Source: Clostridium sp. (GTDB lineage Bacteria > Bacillota > Clostridia > Clostridiales > Clostridiaceae). From it: DNA of 32,892 nt. This document shows positions 16,187 through 25,935 of this stretch, in pieces (the first letter of the stretch is position 1; the number at the start of each line of letters is the position of its first letter). Under the pieces are notes generated by a model. That model was not told where the DNA came from, did no database searches, and was given only the letters and a program-made list of their open reading frames with translations. A program made the translations under genes and the position numbers. The DNA lies in the NCBI GenBank assembly GCA_017435645.1, contig JAFSER010000015.1:1-32892 (forward strand), in the 5' to 3' direction.

Positions 16187-16258
16187 GAATAAGTTAAATC
16201 GATATAGTATTATGGCATAAATATAAATTATTTAATTAAAAAATGGGAGGAGTTAAAA

Positions 16259-17581
16259 ATGGGAGATAACAAATTAGTTAGTGAGAAATACATTACACTT
16301 GATCAAGCTTTAGATTTAGTGAAAAGTGGAGATGTAATAGTTACAGGATTAGGTGCGGCTGAGGCAAAGGAAATGTCTAAAAATTTACATAAGATAGCAG
16401 ATAAAGTTAAGAATGTTACAGTTACTACATGTTTACCACAAGAACCAGGTGAATATTTTATGAATCCAGAATATAAAGAATCATTTAGAATGGATGGATG
16501 GTTCTATACTGGAGTTATGAGAAAAGCACAAAAAAATGGAAATATATCACTTATACCTAATCATCTTCATTTAACGGCATTTAAGAGACAGTTTCATAAA
16601 AAGACCAATATATTTTGGGGAACTGCTACATTACCAGATAAGCATGGTTATATGTCTTTATCTTTAAGTAATATTTATGAAAAAAGAGTTTTAAAAGAAG
16701 CTGATTTAGTAATATTAGAGGTTAATAAAAATTATCCAAGAACATTTGGAGATGTTGAAGTTCATATTGATGAAGTTGATTATTTAATAGAAGTTGACTA
16801 CTTACCACCAATATTACCTGACGCTGCGCCAAATGAAAAAGATTTATTAATAGGAAAGCTTATAGCTGATAGAATAAATGATGGAGATTGTATTCAACTT
16901 GGAATAGGTGGAATACCTAATGCAGTTGCAGCATCATTAATGGATAAAAAGGATTTAGGAGTTCATACTGAAATGTTTACTACTGGAATAATGAATCTAA
17001 TAAAAGCTGGAGTTATAACTGGTAGAAAGAAGAACTTCAATTATGGAAAACATGTTGCTGGTTTTGCTTTTGGAACAAAAGAACTTTATGAGTTTTTAGA
17101 TGATAATCCTTCAGTAATGATAATGGATGGATATTGGACAAATGATCCATATGTAATTTCTCAAAATGATAATCAAGTTTCAATTAATACTTCAATAGAA
17201 GTAGATTTAACTGGTCAATGTGCATCAGAATCAATTGGGCATATGCAATTTAGTGCAACAGGTGGACAATCTGATACAGCAGTAGGAGCTCAGATGTCTA
17301 AAAATGGAAGATCTTTTATAGCCTTATATTCAACTGCTATGGTTACAAATAAGGAAACAGGTGAAAAAGAAGAAATATCTAAAATAGTTCCATTTTTAAA
17401 ACAAGGTGCTGCAGTTAGCTTATCAAGAAATGATGTTGATATGGTTGTAACTGAATATGGTATTGCAGAATTAAGAGGAACAACTATTGCTGAAAGGGTA
17501 GAAAGATTAATAGCAATAGCACATCCAAAATTTAGAGAAGAATTAAAAAGACAAGCTAAAGAATTAGGTATAGTATATTAA
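16259..17581 (+). CDS. Acetyl-CoA hydrolase/transferase family CoA-transferase
   Basis: Moves CoA between carboxylic acids through a glutamyl-CoA thioester. The catalytic Glu is E238 in VHTEMFTTG, the position known for clostridial 4-hydroxybutyrate CoA-transferase. The oxyanion/CoA-binding GIGGIPNAVA (215-224) precedes it. The C-terminal AVSLSRNDVDMVVTEYGIAELRG is the other family signature. At 440 aa it has the length of the AbfT/Cat2/butyryl-CoA:acetate group. Substrate (butyrate, 4-hydroxybutyrate, propionate or succinate with acetate) cannot be decided, because no neighbouring fermentation gene gives context. GGGAGGAG lies before ATG 16259. It is monocistronic, with a terminator at 17619-17665. 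Confidence 0.88.
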   Translation: MGDNKLVSEKYITLDQALDLVKSGDVIVTGLGAAEAKEMSKNLHKIADKVKNVTVTTCLPQEPGEYFMNPEYKESFRMDGWFYTGVMRKAQKNGNISLIPNHLHLTAFKRQFHKKTNIFWGTATLPDKHGYMSLSLSNIYEKRVLKEADLVILEVNKNYPRTFGDVEVHIDEVDYLIEVDYLPPILPDAAPNEKDLLIGKLIADRINDGDCIQLGIGGIPNAVAASLMDKKDLGVHTEMFTTGIMNLIKAGVITGRKKNFNYGKHVAGFAFGTKELYEFLDDNPSVMIMDGYWTNDPYVISQNDNQVSINTSIEVDLTGQCASESIGHMQFSATGGQSDTAVGAQMSKNGRSFIALYSTAMVTNKETGEKEEISKIVPFLKQGAAVSLSRNDVDMVVTEYGIAELRGTTIAERVERLIAIAHPKFREELKRQAKELGIVY

Positions 17582-17618
17582 TAGCATAAATTAATATATA
17601 ATATTTTATAGAAGGTAT

Positions 17619-17665
17619 GAAGAGTAATTAATTTAAGTAAAGACTTAATTTATTACTCTTCTTTT
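17619..17665 (+). terminator. Terminator after the CoA-transferase gene
   Basis: GAAGAGTAAT (17619-17628) pairs with ATTACTCTTC (17652-17661). A further inner pairing TTAAG/CTTAA lies above a small internal loop, and TTTT then TATATTTT follows. Confidence 0.8.
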
Positions 17666-17680
17666 ATATTTTAATAGTTA

Positions 17681-17722
17681 TATAAAAATAATCCCACTTA
17701 ATATACGGTTATTAAGTGAGAT
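17681..17722 (-). terminator. Terminator of the coiled-coil/3D protein gene
   Basis: Read on the minus strand, ATCTCACTTAAT (17722-17711) pairs with ATTAAGTGGGAT (17702-17691). This makes 12 bp with one G-U, then TATTTTTATA. The same pair on the + strand would carry a C-A mismatch, so it is built for the minus strand. Confidence 0.8.
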
Positions 17723-17748
17723 TTTTATAAAAAAGTTTTTGGTTTAAA

Positions 17749-18936
17749 TTACCATTCGTTAGGATAAGCTACTAAATGCACAGTCACTGTCCTTCGACCA
17801 AAAGAATAACACTCTTCTAGTGTATTCATATATAAATCTATTTTGTTGCCATTAATTACTCCACCAGTATCTGAAGCAATTGCATAACCATAACCATCTA
17901 CATATACCTTTGACCCTAAAGGAATAACATTAGGATCTACTGCTACTGAACTTAAGCCATTAGGATTACGAACAGGAGTAAGTCCAAGAGCTGTAACTCC
18001 ACCACCAGTATAAGCTGTAGCAGTCATAGAATAGGTTGCTATATAACTTCCTGAAGAAGTAGAAGTAGAAGTAGTATTTTCTACATATCCTCTAGAAGGA
18101 GTAGCTAGAGCTGAAATTTGACTATTAGCACTAGTTATAGCTTCTTCAGCAAGAGAAATTGCATAAGAACTATTTAATTGAGGTAGTATAGATTTTAAAT
18201 TGTCTAATGCACTACGAATATCGTTTGATGATGAAGAGCCAGAGTTAATCACAGAAAGTGAATTAGATATTAATGATACTTCATTTTTTTCTATAATATC
18301 CATTACTTCTGATTTTCTATTATTAAGCTCAGCTAAGGCTACCTCTTGTTCAGATTTTTTATAATTTAATTCTTCTAAATCAGCTTCAATAGATGCTTTT
18401 AGTGTTATTAAATCTTCTTTTTTTTCTTCAGCTAGTTTTTGATTTTCTTTTAACTGAGATTTTTGTTCATTGATAGAAGTAATCATTTCTTTATCAATAG
18501 ATAAAATTTTCTTCATAGCATCTAATCTATTGAAGAAATCAGATATTCCTTCTGAGTTTATTATATAAACAAGCATAGTGGAAGATATATTTGATTTATA
18601 CATAGAGCAAAGTCTATCAGAGAAGGTATCTTGAAGTTCTTCTATCTTAGAAGTAGCATCATCTATTTTTTTATTAATAGTTTCTATTTCTTTTTCAGTA
18701 TTATTAAGATTATTATTATTTTCTTCTAAATCTGTGCTTATAATTTCGATATCATTATTAAGCTTAGTAATTTCTGCATTAATAGCTAAGGTTTCTGAAT
18801 CTAGTTGTTCGTATTTATTTAAATTTTCTTGAATTATATCATTTGTTGAAGAATTTGGATCTGCAAAAGTTATAGTAGGTATATTAGCAAATAAAAAGGC
18901 CATAGTTATAGCAGATAACAAAGTTCTTTTTTTCAA
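17749..18936 (-). CDS. Secreted PcsB-like coiled-coil protein with C-terminal 3D domain
   Basis: Exported cell-wall protein of about 395 aa. A signal peptide (KKRT, hydrophobic LLSAITMAFLFANI, cleavage likely after TFA) is followed by a long coiled coil (about 30-230). The coil includes the PcsB-type segment YKSNISSTMLVYIINSEGISDFF. After an S/T-rich linker comes a 3D domain (about 300-395) with its three aspartates in VDPNVIPLG, ASDTGG and KIDLYM, a fold related to MltA lytic transglycosylases. It probably remodels peptidoglycan, with the coiled coil controlling activity. The start is TTG 18936, because GGAGG lies 9 nt before it. The upstream in-frame TTG at 18945 abuts that site directly. 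Confidence 0.85.
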   Translation of the reverse strand: MKKRTLLSAITMAFLFANIPTITFADPNSSTNDIIQENLNKYEQLDSETLAINAEITKLNNDIEIISTDLEENNNNLNNTEKEIETINKKIDDATSKIEELQDTFSDRLCSMYKSNISSTMLVYIINSEGISDFFNRLDAMKKILSIDKEMITSINEQKSQLKENQKLAEEKKEDLITLKASIEADLEELNYKKSEQEVALAELNNRKSEVMDIIEKNEVSLISNSLSVINSGSSSSNDIRSALDNLKSILPQLNSSYAISLAEEAITSANSQISALATPSRGYVENTTSTSTSSGSYIATYSMTATAYTGGGVTALGLTPVRNPNGLSSVAVDPNVIPLGSKVYVDGYGYAIASDTGGVINGNKIDLYMNTLEECYSFGRRTVTVHLVAYPNEW

Positions 18937-18979
18937 AAATATCAACCTCCAATAATAAATTTGTAGCAGTCTACTTTAA

Positions 18980-19008
18980 ATTTTACAGTAAAGCTAAGCA
19001 AATAGCAA
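18980..19008 (-). promoter_or_regulatory. Promoter of the coiled-coil/3D protein gene
   Basis: On the minus strand: TTGCTA (19008-19003), 17-nt spacer, TAAAAT (18985-18980). It lies about 45 nt before the TTG start. Confidence 0.45.
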
Positions 19009-19092
19009 GTTAATATATAATATGAAGTAAATACAACAAAATATATAACATATATATGCAAATAATATAATTATTTTGCTCTAATTTAAGAA

Positions 19093-19120
19093 AGCTTAGC
19101 TATAAAAATATAGCTAAGCT
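19093..19120 (-). terminator. Hairpin after argF, likely end of the arg operon
   Basis: A perfect 12-bp stem AGCTTAGCTATA / TATAGCTAAGCT with loop AAAA, 37 nt after the argF stop. The minus-strand tail (TTCTTAAATTAG) is only weakly T-rich, so termination may be incomplete. Confidence 0.6.
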
Positions 19121-19156
19121 AATAATCATAATATTAAATAAATAAATTCCTATTTT

Positions 19157-20083
19157 TTATAAATTGCCTAGTAGTTTTACTAGAATAGCTTTTTGAACAT
19201 GCAATCTATTTTCTGCCTCTTCAAAAATAGTACTTGAATGAGATTCTAATACTTCTTCTGTTATTTCCTCTTCTCTATGAGCAGGTAAACAATGAAGAAC
19301 TATTGCATCTTTTTTTGCAAGTTTCATAATTTCACTATTAACTTGATATCCTTTAAAAGATTCTATTCTTTCCTTAGCTTCATCTTCTTTACCCATACTT
19401 GCCCATACATCTGTAATAACTACATCTGCATCTTTAATAGCTTCCTTAGGATTATTAACAATAACAAATTCAACATTATTATCCTTAGCTATCTCATTTC
19501 CTTTATTAATGTAATATTCATCAATCATATATTTATCTGGAATAGCTAATGAAACATTCATGCCTACAGTTAAGCAACCAACTAATAAGGATTGAGCCAT
19601 ATTATTCCCATCACCTATATAGGCAACTTTTAAATTATCAAATATAGTTTTACTTTCTCTTATTGTCATTAAATCAGCTAAAACTTGGCAAGGATGCTCA
19701 TCATCAGTTAACCCATTTATTATAGGAATAGTAGAGCAATCTGCTAATGATTGAACTTCAGCTTGGCTAAAGGTTCTAATCATAATACCACTTAAATATC
19801 TTGATAAAACTCTAGCTGTATCTTGAATTGGCTCTCCACGACCTATTTGTAAATCATTAGAGCTTAAAAATAAAGGATATCCCCCTAATTGATACATACC
19901 AACCTCAAAGGATACTCTAGTTCTTGTAGATGACTTTTCAAAAATCATACCAAGTGTTTTTCCTTTTAGATGATGGTGTTCTATTCCATGTTTAAGTTCA
20001 TACTTTAATTGATCAGCTAAATTTAGTATATCTAATATTTCATCTTTAGATAAGTCTTGCATTTTTAATAAATCTTTCTTCAT
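19157..20083 (-). CDS. argF: Ornithine carbamoyltransferase
   Basis: Makes citrulline from ornithine and carbamoyl phosphate. Carbamoyl-phosphate binding STRTR (52-56), DEHPCQVLAD and the ornithine-loop HCLPAH are intact. At 308 aa it is of normal length. ATG 20083 is chosen because GGGGAG lies 7 nt upstream; an in-frame ATG at 20098 overlaps that site. It is the last gene of the seven-gene arg operon, 29 nt after argD. Neither carAB (carbamoyl phosphate) nor arginine deiminase genes are nearby. The operon context indicates the anabolic enzyme rather than a catabolic ArcB. Confidence 0.94.
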   Translation of the reverse strand: MKKDLLKMQDLSKDEILDILNLADQLKYELKHGIEHHHLKGKTLGMIFEKSSTRTRVSFEVGMYQLGGYPLFLSSNDLQIGRGEPIQDTARVLSRYLSGIMIRTFSQAEVQSLADCSTIPIINGLTDDEHPCQVLADLMTIRESKTIFDNLKVAYIGDGNNMAQSLLVGCLTVGMNVSLAIPDKYMIDEYYINKGNEIAKDNNVEFVIVNNPKEAIKDADVVITDVWASMGKEDEAKERIESFKGYQVNSEIMKLAKKDAIVLHCLPAHREEEITEEVLESHSSTIFEEAENRLHVQKAILVKLLGNL

Positions 20084-20112
20084 AAAAATACTCCCCATTT
20101 TATATTTTAATT

Positions 20113-21270
20113 TTAGGCATCTAGTATTTCACTTAAAATTTGTACACCTAAATCTATTTCTTTTTTACTTATTATTAATGGCGGAAGAAGTCTAATTACA
20201 TTTTTTCCTGCAGTTAATACTAGTAAGCCTTTCTTTAAAGCTTTTTTTTGAATTTCACTTGGTATACCATCTATTTCGATACCAATCATTAAGCCTTTAC
20301 CACGTATATCTTTAATTAGTGGTGATTTTATAGTTTTTAATGATGAAATTAAATAGTTACCTTTTTCTAATATTTCATCTAAGCTTTCCTTATTACATAA
20401 TTTGTTTAATACAACTAATGCACCTGAGGAAGCTACAGGATTACCTCCAAATGTAGTTCCATGGTCGCCTGGATTAAATACTTTAGATAGTTTTTCATTA
20501 CATAAAAAGCCTCCAATAGGTAATCCAGCACCTAAGCCTTTAGCAATAGTAACTATATCAGGCTTTATATTGAAGTGATTATATCCAAATAGTTTTCCTG
20601 TTCTTGCAATGCCACATTGAACTTCATCAAAAATTAAAATAATATCTTTTTCAGAACAAATTTTATAAATTTCATTAACAAAGTCTTCATTTAATGGATT
20701 AACTCCACCTTCTCCTTGAATAGCTTCCATAATAACAGCACATACTTCATCAGATAGTTTTTCTTTAAATGAATCTATGTTATTTGCATCAAAGTAATCA
20801 AAGCCTTCAGGGAAAGGGAAGAAGTAGTTGTGGAATTTCTCTTGTCCTGTAGCTGTTAAAGTGGCTAAGGTTCTCCCATGAAAGGATTGATTTAAGGTTA
20901 ATATTTTATGTCTATGTTTACCATATTTATCAAAACTATATTTTCTAGCAAGCTTTATAGCACCTTCATTAGCTTCAGCTCCTGAGTTACATAAAAAAAC
21001 TTTTTTGAAGTCTGAAATTTCAATTAATTTTTCAGCTAAAGCAAGAGGGGCTTCATGTAGAAAAATATTTGATGTATGTTGTAATGTTTTAGCTGAATTA
21101 GCTACTGCATTAGCCCAGTCTGTATTACCATAACCTAAGCTATTAACGCCAATTCCACTAGTGAAATCTATATATTTATTACCTTTGTCATCAATAAGAT
21201 ATATTCCTTCTCCTTTAACTAAATTTACAGGGAGATAAGAATAGGTTGACATTAAAGGTGTATCGTTCAT
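20113..21270 (-). CDS. argD: Acetylornithine aminotransferase
   Basis: PLP enzyme (class III aminotransferase) converting N-acetylglutamate semialdehyde to N-acetylornithine with glutamate. The CNSGAEANEGAIK region, FDEVQCGIARTG and the PLP-binding K244 in TIAKGLGAG are clear. At 385 aa it is normal. AGGAGG precedes the ATG. It lies between argB and argF in the operon. Ornithine or GABA aminotransferase would look similar, but the context settles the call. Confidence 0.94.
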   Translation of the reverse strand: MNDTPLMSTYSYLPVNLVKGEGIYLIDDKGNKYIDFTSGIGVNSLGYGNTDWANAVANSAKTLQHTSNIFLHEAPLALAEKLIEISDFKKVFLCNSGAEANEGAIKLARKYSFDKYGKHRHKILTLNQSFHGRTLATLTATGQEKFHNYFFPFPEGFDYFDANNIDSFKEKLSDEVCAVIMEAIQGEGGVNPLNEDFVNEIYKICSEKDIILIFDEVQCGIARTGKLFGYNHFNIKPDIVTIAKGLGAGLPIGGFLCNEKLSKVFNPGDHGTTFGGNPVASSGALVVLNKLCNKESLDEILEKGNYLISSLKTIKSPLIKDIRGKGLMIGIEIDGIPSEIQKKALKKGLLVLTAGKNVIRLLPPLIISKKEIDLGVQILSEILDA

Positions 21271-21304
21271 AATAAAACCTCCTGATAAGTTTTGTATATT
21301 AATA

Positions 21305-22162
21305 TTAACAAATCATAGTTCCTATACCTTCATTTGAAAGAAGTTCTAATAAAATTGAATGTGGAAGAGTTCCATCTATTATATGAGCTGATTTAACTCC
21401 CATTCTAACTGCTTCAACACAACAATCTATTTTAGGAATCATACCACCTTGTATTACTTTATCTATATAAAGCTTTTTAATTTCATGAAGTCTTAAAAGA
21501 GAAATTAAAGAAGATGGGTTGTTTGCTTCATGCATAAGTCCAGGAACATTAGTTAATAATAATATTTTTTCAGCCTTTAGGGCAGAAGCTATTTTAGCAG
21601 CACAAATATCAGCATTTATGTTATAAGTTTCAGTACAATCTTTATCACCTACTGCAACAGAGCCTATAACAGGAATATATCCTGAGTTTAAAGCATTAGT
21701 AATTACTGTAGTATCTATAGATGTTATTTCTCCAACATAGCCAAGATCTACTTCACCAATTAATTTTTTTGCTCTAATAAAGGAACCATCAGTTCCACAT
21801 AAACCTATTGCTTTACCTCCAACACTTTCAATAAGAGAAACGATATTTTTATTTACTTTTCCTCCTAAAACCATTTGTACTATTTCCATAGTATTTTTAT
21901 CTGTATATCTTAAACCATTTATAAATTTACTTTCTTGGCCTATTCTTGATAAGAAATCAGATATATCAGGTCCACCACCATGAACAATTACTGGTTTTAT
22001 TCCAACACATTGAAGTAATACTATATCTGTAGCAACGCTTTTTCTTAGTTCCTCACTTGTCATTGCATTTCCACCATATTTGATAACTACTATTTTTCCA
22101 GAAAGGGATTGTATATATGGTAAAGCTTGAGTTAATACTTTTGAATGTTCTGAATAATTCAT
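21305..22162 (-). CDS. argB: Acetylglutamate kinase
   Basis: Phosphorylates N-acetylglutamate. The amino acid kinase fold shows VIKYGGNAM near the N-terminus, HGGGPDISDFL, NINADICAAKIA and GGMIPKIDCC. In organisms using cyclic ArgJ this enzyme is usually the arginine-inhibited step. It lacks an obvious long N-terminal extension beyond MNYSEHSKVLTQALPYI, the helix known from arginine-sensitive forms. At 285 aa it is full length. It sits 12 nt after argJ, with a GGTGG site. Confidence 0.94.
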   Translation of the reverse strand: MNYSEHSKVLTQALPYIQSLSGKIVVIKYGGNAMTSEELRKSVATDIVLLQCVGIKPVIVHGGGPDISDFLSRIGQESKFINGLRYTDKNTMEIVQMVLGGKVNKNIVSLIESVGGKAIGLCGTDGSFIRAKKLIGEVDLGYVGEITSIDTTVITNALNSGYIPVIGSVAVGDKDCTETYNINADICAAKIASALKAEKILLLTNVPGLMHEANNPSSLISLLRLHEIKKLYIDKVIQGGMIPKIDCCVEAVRMGVKSAHIIDGTLPHSILLELLSNEGIGTMIC

Positions 22163-22174
22163 TTTTATACCACC

Positions 22175-23395
22175 TTAACTTCTATAATCTCCATTTATTT
22201 TTACATAGTCATAACTTAAATCACATCCCCAGGCTATTGAGGAAGCTTCACCGTTATTCATGTTAATTAAAAGTTTAATTTCATCTTGTAATAGTATTTC
22301 TTTAGCTTTAACTTCATCAAAGGGAAGTCCCATTCCATTTTTACATATTTCTATTTCTCCACTGGAGCTTTTAAAGGATATATCTACTTTAGTAGGATCA
22401 AAGTTTACTCCAGAGTATCCAAGAGCACAAAGTATTCTTCCCCAGTTTGCATCACTACCAAACATAGCTGTTTTAACTAGAGGTGAATTTATTATAGACT
22501 TAGAAAGAATTTCAGCTTCCTTTTCATTTTTACTATTAGAAACAATACATTCAATTAGTTTGGTAGCACCTTCTCCATCTTTAGCAATCATTTTAGCTAA
22601 AATAATATTTAATTTATTTAAAACCTTAAGGAAGATATAATAATCATCATTTTTAGAAATTATTTTTTTATTTTTAGCTAGACCATTTGCTAATATTAAT
22701 GCCATATCATTAGTACTTGTATCACCATCTACACTAACTCTATTATAACTTATTTTAACGCTTTCTTTAAGTGCTTCATTCAATAATTTACCAGATATAT
22801 TTAGATCAGTAGTTATAAAGGATAACATAGTACCCATATTAGGTTCAATCATTCCTGAACCTTTAGCCATAGCCCCAATAGTTATTTTTTTATTATCTAT
22901 ATAAAACTCAAAAGCTAATTGTTTTTTGTAAGTATCAGTTGTCATAATAGCAGCTGCTGCATCATCAAAACCATCTTTTGATAATCTTTCAGTTAATAGT
23001 GGAATACCATTTTTTATTGCATCAATATTCAAAGGAACCCCAATAACTCCAGTAGAAGCTACTAATACATCAGTTGCTTTTAATTTAAGAGCTTTTCCTT
23101 GAACTTCTGTCATTCTTTTAGCAGCTATTAAGCCATCTTCACCATTACAAGTATTGGCATTTCCACTATTTATAATAATAGCTTGAGCTTCTTTATTAAT
23201 AAGATGGTCTTTTGTTATATATATAGGTGCTCCTTTAACTTTATTTTTAGTATAAACACCAGCTGCTGTTGCTGGCACTTCAGAATATATAAGAGCTAAA
23301 TCAAGCTTTAAATTATTTTTCTTTAGCCCACAATGAACTCCTGATGCAAGGAAGCCTTGTGGAGCTGTAACTCCTTTATCAGATAATAAATTCAA
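22175..23395 (-). CDS. argJ: Bifunctional glutamate N-acetyltransferase / ornithine acetyltransferase
   Basis: Transfers acetyl from N-acetylornithine to glutamate, and in bifunctional forms also uses acetyl-CoA. The autocleavage site is G-T189 in EPNMGTMLSF (usually A-T), with KGSGMIEP upstream; T189 becomes the nucleophile of the beta chain. At 406 aa it is full length. The start is TTG 23395, with AGAGGGGG 7 nt upstream. A 103-nt gap separates it from argC, the largest inside the operon. No argA or argE is present, consistent with acetyl cycling by ArgJ. Confidence 0.94.
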   Translation of the reverse strand: MNLLSDKGVTAPQGFLASGVHCGLKKNNLKLDLALIYSEVPATAAGVYTKNKVKGAPIYITKDHLINKEAQAIIINSGNANTCNGEDGLIAAKRMTEVQGKALKLKATDVLVASTGVIGVPLNIDAIKNGIPLLTERLSKDGFDDAAAAIMTTDTYKKQLAFEFYIDNKKITIGAMAKGSGMIEPNMGTMLSFITTDLNISGKLLNEALKESVKISYNRVSVDGDTSTNDMALILANGLAKNKKIISKNDDYYIFLKVLNKLNIILAKMIAKDGEGATKLIECIVSNSKNEKEAEILSKSIINSPLVKTAMFGSDANWGRILCALGYSGVNFDPTKVDISFKSSSGEIEICKNGMGLPFDEVKAKEILLQDEIKLLINMNNGEASSIAWGCDLSYDYVKINGDYRS

Positions 23396-23498
23396 AATAA
23401 ATCCCCCTCTTTTTAAAATGTAAAAATATTTAATTTAAGATAAAGAAAAATATTAATAGTAATTATATTTATTTGATTTTATTTAAAAATTTCGAAAA

Positions 23499-24545
23499 TT
23501 AATTTCCTGGTGATATTAGCTTTAATCCATCCTTTTCATCAAATCCCATAATAATATTCATATTTTGGATAGCTTGTCCTGCAGCTCCTTTAATCATATT
23601 GTCTATAGTGCTAACTATTATTATTCCATCTTTTCTATGATTTAAATGAATTGATATATTACAATTGTTAGTATATCGTACATCTTTAATAGAAGCTGTT
23701 TCTCCTATAGGAAGTACATTTATAAAATATTCGTTTTTATAAAATTCTGAATATATATTATGAAGTTCTTCTATTGTTAAAGCTTTATTTATATGCTTTG
23801 AAAAATTGCAGTATATAGTTGATATTATTCCTCTGCTAATAGGGAGTAGGTGAGGAGTAAATGTAACTTGAACATTTTCACCTGCAATATCAGATAGACA
23901 TTGTTCTATTTCTGGAGTATGTCTATGTGAACCTACGCCATAAGGTGCAAAGCTTTCATTTAATTCAGGATAGTGTGTTTTTAAGGAAAGTCCTCTTCCT
24001 GCACCAGTAGAACCAGATTTTGAATCACATATTATATTATTAATATCAACTATAGATTTTTTTAATAATGGCATTAATGCTAATTCTATTGAAGTAGGAT
24101 AGCAACCAGGATTTGCAATAATTTTATAATTTTTAATTTCATCTCTATTAAATTCAGGTAAAGCATATATGCTTTTCTCATGAAGATTTTTATAGGCAAA
24201 GTCTTTACCATACCAATTTTTATAATCTTCTTCTTTTTTTAATCTAAAATCTGCCCCAAGATCTATTAAAATTTTATTTTCTTTATCTACTAAATTAGCT
24301 AGCTCTTCGCTTAATCCATGTGGAAGAGCAGCAAAAATAATATCACATTTATTTATAACTTCTTTTTCATTACCACATACTAGCTTTGTAATACCATAAA
24401 AATTTTTATATATAGATGATATTTCTTCACCTTGGTATGAAACTGAGCTAATGGCTTCTACTTTAACCTTTGGATGATTTAATAGAAGTCTTAACAATTC
24501 AGCACCTACATATCCAGTAGCACCAATTATTCCTACTTTAAGCAT
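23499..24545 (-). CDS. argC: N-acetyl-gamma-glutamyl-phosphate reductase
   Basis: NADPH-dependent reduction of acetylglutamyl phosphate to the semialdehyde. The N-terminal [14 protein letters not shown], catalytic C148 in ANPGCYPT and the HRHTPE histidine (H209) are intact. At 348 aa it matches the family. GGAGG precedes ATG 24545. The start overlaps the end of argH by 13 nt, indicating translational coupling. Confidence 0.95.
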   Translation of the reverse strand: MLKVGIIGATGYVGAELLRLLLNHPKVKVEAISSVSYQGEEISSIYKNFYGITKLVCGNEKEVINKCDIIFAALPHGLSEELANLVDKENKILIDLGADFRLKKEEDYKNWYGKDFAYKNLHEKSIYALPEFNRDEIKNYKIIANPGCYPTSIELALMPLLKKSIVDINNIICDSKSGSTGAGRGLSLKTHYPELNESFAPYGVGSHRHTPEIEQCLSDIAGENVQVTFTPHLLPISRGIISTIYCNFSKHINKALTIEELHNIYSEFYKNEYFINVLPIGETASIKDVRYTNNCNISIHLNHRKDGIIIVSTIDNMIKGAAGQAIQNMNIIMGFDEKDGLKLISPGN

Positions 24546-25933
24546 TTTACATCCTCCTTAGCTTTATTTATTGCTGTCAATAAAAGGTCAAGTTGAATCT
24601 TAACTGAAGAGGAGCTAGGTCCTCCAAAAACTTTTCTTTCTTCTACGCAATTTATTAAATTTATAGCCTCATATATATCATTTTCGAATATAGGAGAGAA
24701 ATTCTTGAATTCTTCTAATTTAAGATCATCAATTGCTATATTTTCTTTTATACAATGAAGAACAATAGCTCCAACTATTTCATGAGCAGTTCTAAATGCT
24801 AATCCTTTTTTAACTAGGTAATCAGCTACATCAGTAGCATTTGTAAAGCCTAAGGAAGCTCCTTTTTTCATGTTATCTTTGTTAACCTTTAAGGTATCTA
24901 ACATTCCATTAAAAGTTTTAATAGAAAGTAGAGTAGTATCTAAGGCATCAAATAAGGATTCCTTATCTTCTTGCATATCCTTATTGTAAGCTAGAGGAAG
25001 CCCTTTCATAACTGTAAGCAATGTAATAAGATCACCATAAACTCTACCAGTTTTTCCTCTTACCAACTCAGCTACATCAGGATTTTTCTTTTGTGGCATT
25101 ATGCTACTACCAGTACTGTATTCATCTGATAATTCTATAAAGCTAAACTCATTAGTTGCCCATAAAATTATTTCTTCAGAAAATCTAGATAAATGCATCA
25201 TTATCATAGATAATACTGAAAGTGCTTCAATAGCATAGTCTCTATCTGATACAGAATCTAGACTATTTACTGTAATATTAGAGAAACCTAAAGTATTAGC
25301 TACCATAGATCTATCTATATTATAGGTAGAAGTAGCAAGAGCACCACTACCTAAAGGCATTTCATCTAATCTTTTATAACAATCAAAAATTCTACTAATA
25401 TCTCTCTTAAACATTTCTCCATAAGCTAGAAGATGATGTGCAAAAGTTATAGGTTGAGCTTTTTGGAGATGGGTATATCCAGGCATAATAGTATAAATAT
25501 TTTCATTTGCCTTTTTATATATAGTTTCTTGAAGTATAAGTATGCAATCTAATACATCTATTAATGATTTCTTTAGATATAATTTTGTATCTAAAGTAAC
25601 TTGGTCATTTCTACTTCTAGCAGTATGAAGTTTTTTTCCTTCATCACCAATATAGTAAGTTAAAGTACTTTCGATAAAGCTATGAATATCCTCAGCTGTT
25701 TCATCTATCTTAATAACTCCATTTTCCATTCTACTTAATATAGTTTCTAAACCAGCTACTATTTTATTGCTATCTTCCTTTGGTATTATATTTTGTTCAC
25801 CAAGCATTTTTACATGGGCTAAACTACCTATAATATCTTCTTTATACATTCTAGAGTCTATTCTTATAGATGAGTTAAAATCATTAACTAAAGAATTAAC
25901 TCCTTTTTCAAAACGTCCACCCCATAATTTCAT
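24533..25933 (-). CDS. argH: Argininosuccinate lyase
   Basis: Splits argininosuccinate to arginine and fumarate. KLWGGRF at the N-terminus, [10 protein letters not shown] (103-112), [10 protein letters not shown] (152-161) and the fumarase-superfamily loop [12 protein letters not shown] (275-286) with the catalytic serine are all present. At 466 aa it is normal. It follows argG by 2 nt with only a weak GGTAAGT site, so it is probably translated by ribosomes leaving argG. Confidence 0.95.
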   Translation of the reverse strand: MKLWGGRFEKGVNSLVNDFNSSIRIDSRMYKEDIIGSLAHVKMLGEQNIIPKEDSNKIVAGLETILSRMENGVIKIDETAEDIHSFIESTLTYYIGDEGKKLHTARSRNDQVTLDTKLYLKKSLIDVLDCILILQETIYKKANENIYTIMPGYTHLQKAQPITFAHHLLAYGEMFKRDISRIFDCYKRLDEMPLGSGALATSTYNIDRSMVANTLGFSNITVNSLDSVSDRDYAIEALSVLSMIMMHLSRFSEEIILWATNEFSFIELSDEYSTGSSIMPQKKNPDVAELVRGKTGRVYGDLITLLTVMKGLPLAYNKDMQEDKESLFDALDTTLLSIKTFNGMLDTLKVNKDNMKKGASLGFTNATDVADYLVKKGLAFRTAHEIVGAIVLHCIKENIAIDDLKLEEFKNFSPIFENDIYEAINLINCVEERKVFGGPSSSSVKIQLDLLLTAINKAKEDVKCLK

Positions 25934-25935
25934 AA

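Larger units (their letters stand above)
15663..16258. other. 596-bp divergent intergenic region between fba and CoA-transferase
   Basis: No ORF with a ribosome binding site and no RNA gene is recognised. Near fba there is an imperfect inverted repeat, TACAGGTAAGCT (15694-15705) with AGCTAACTGTA (15710-15720), which would lie in the fba 5' leader. On the fba strand a TATAAT with a weak -35 occurs around 15756-15790. The CoA-transferase end holds a good promoter and a dyad, listed separately. The middle (about 15780-16130) is simple A/T sequence. Confidence 0.5.

Noticed and set aside
22260-22640. 126-aa + strand ORF within argJ
   Set aside because: Lies entirely opposite a well-conserved gene; codon content and lack of a binding site mark it as a shadow. 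The same holds for the + strand ORFs inside argF, argH, argG and DUF421.
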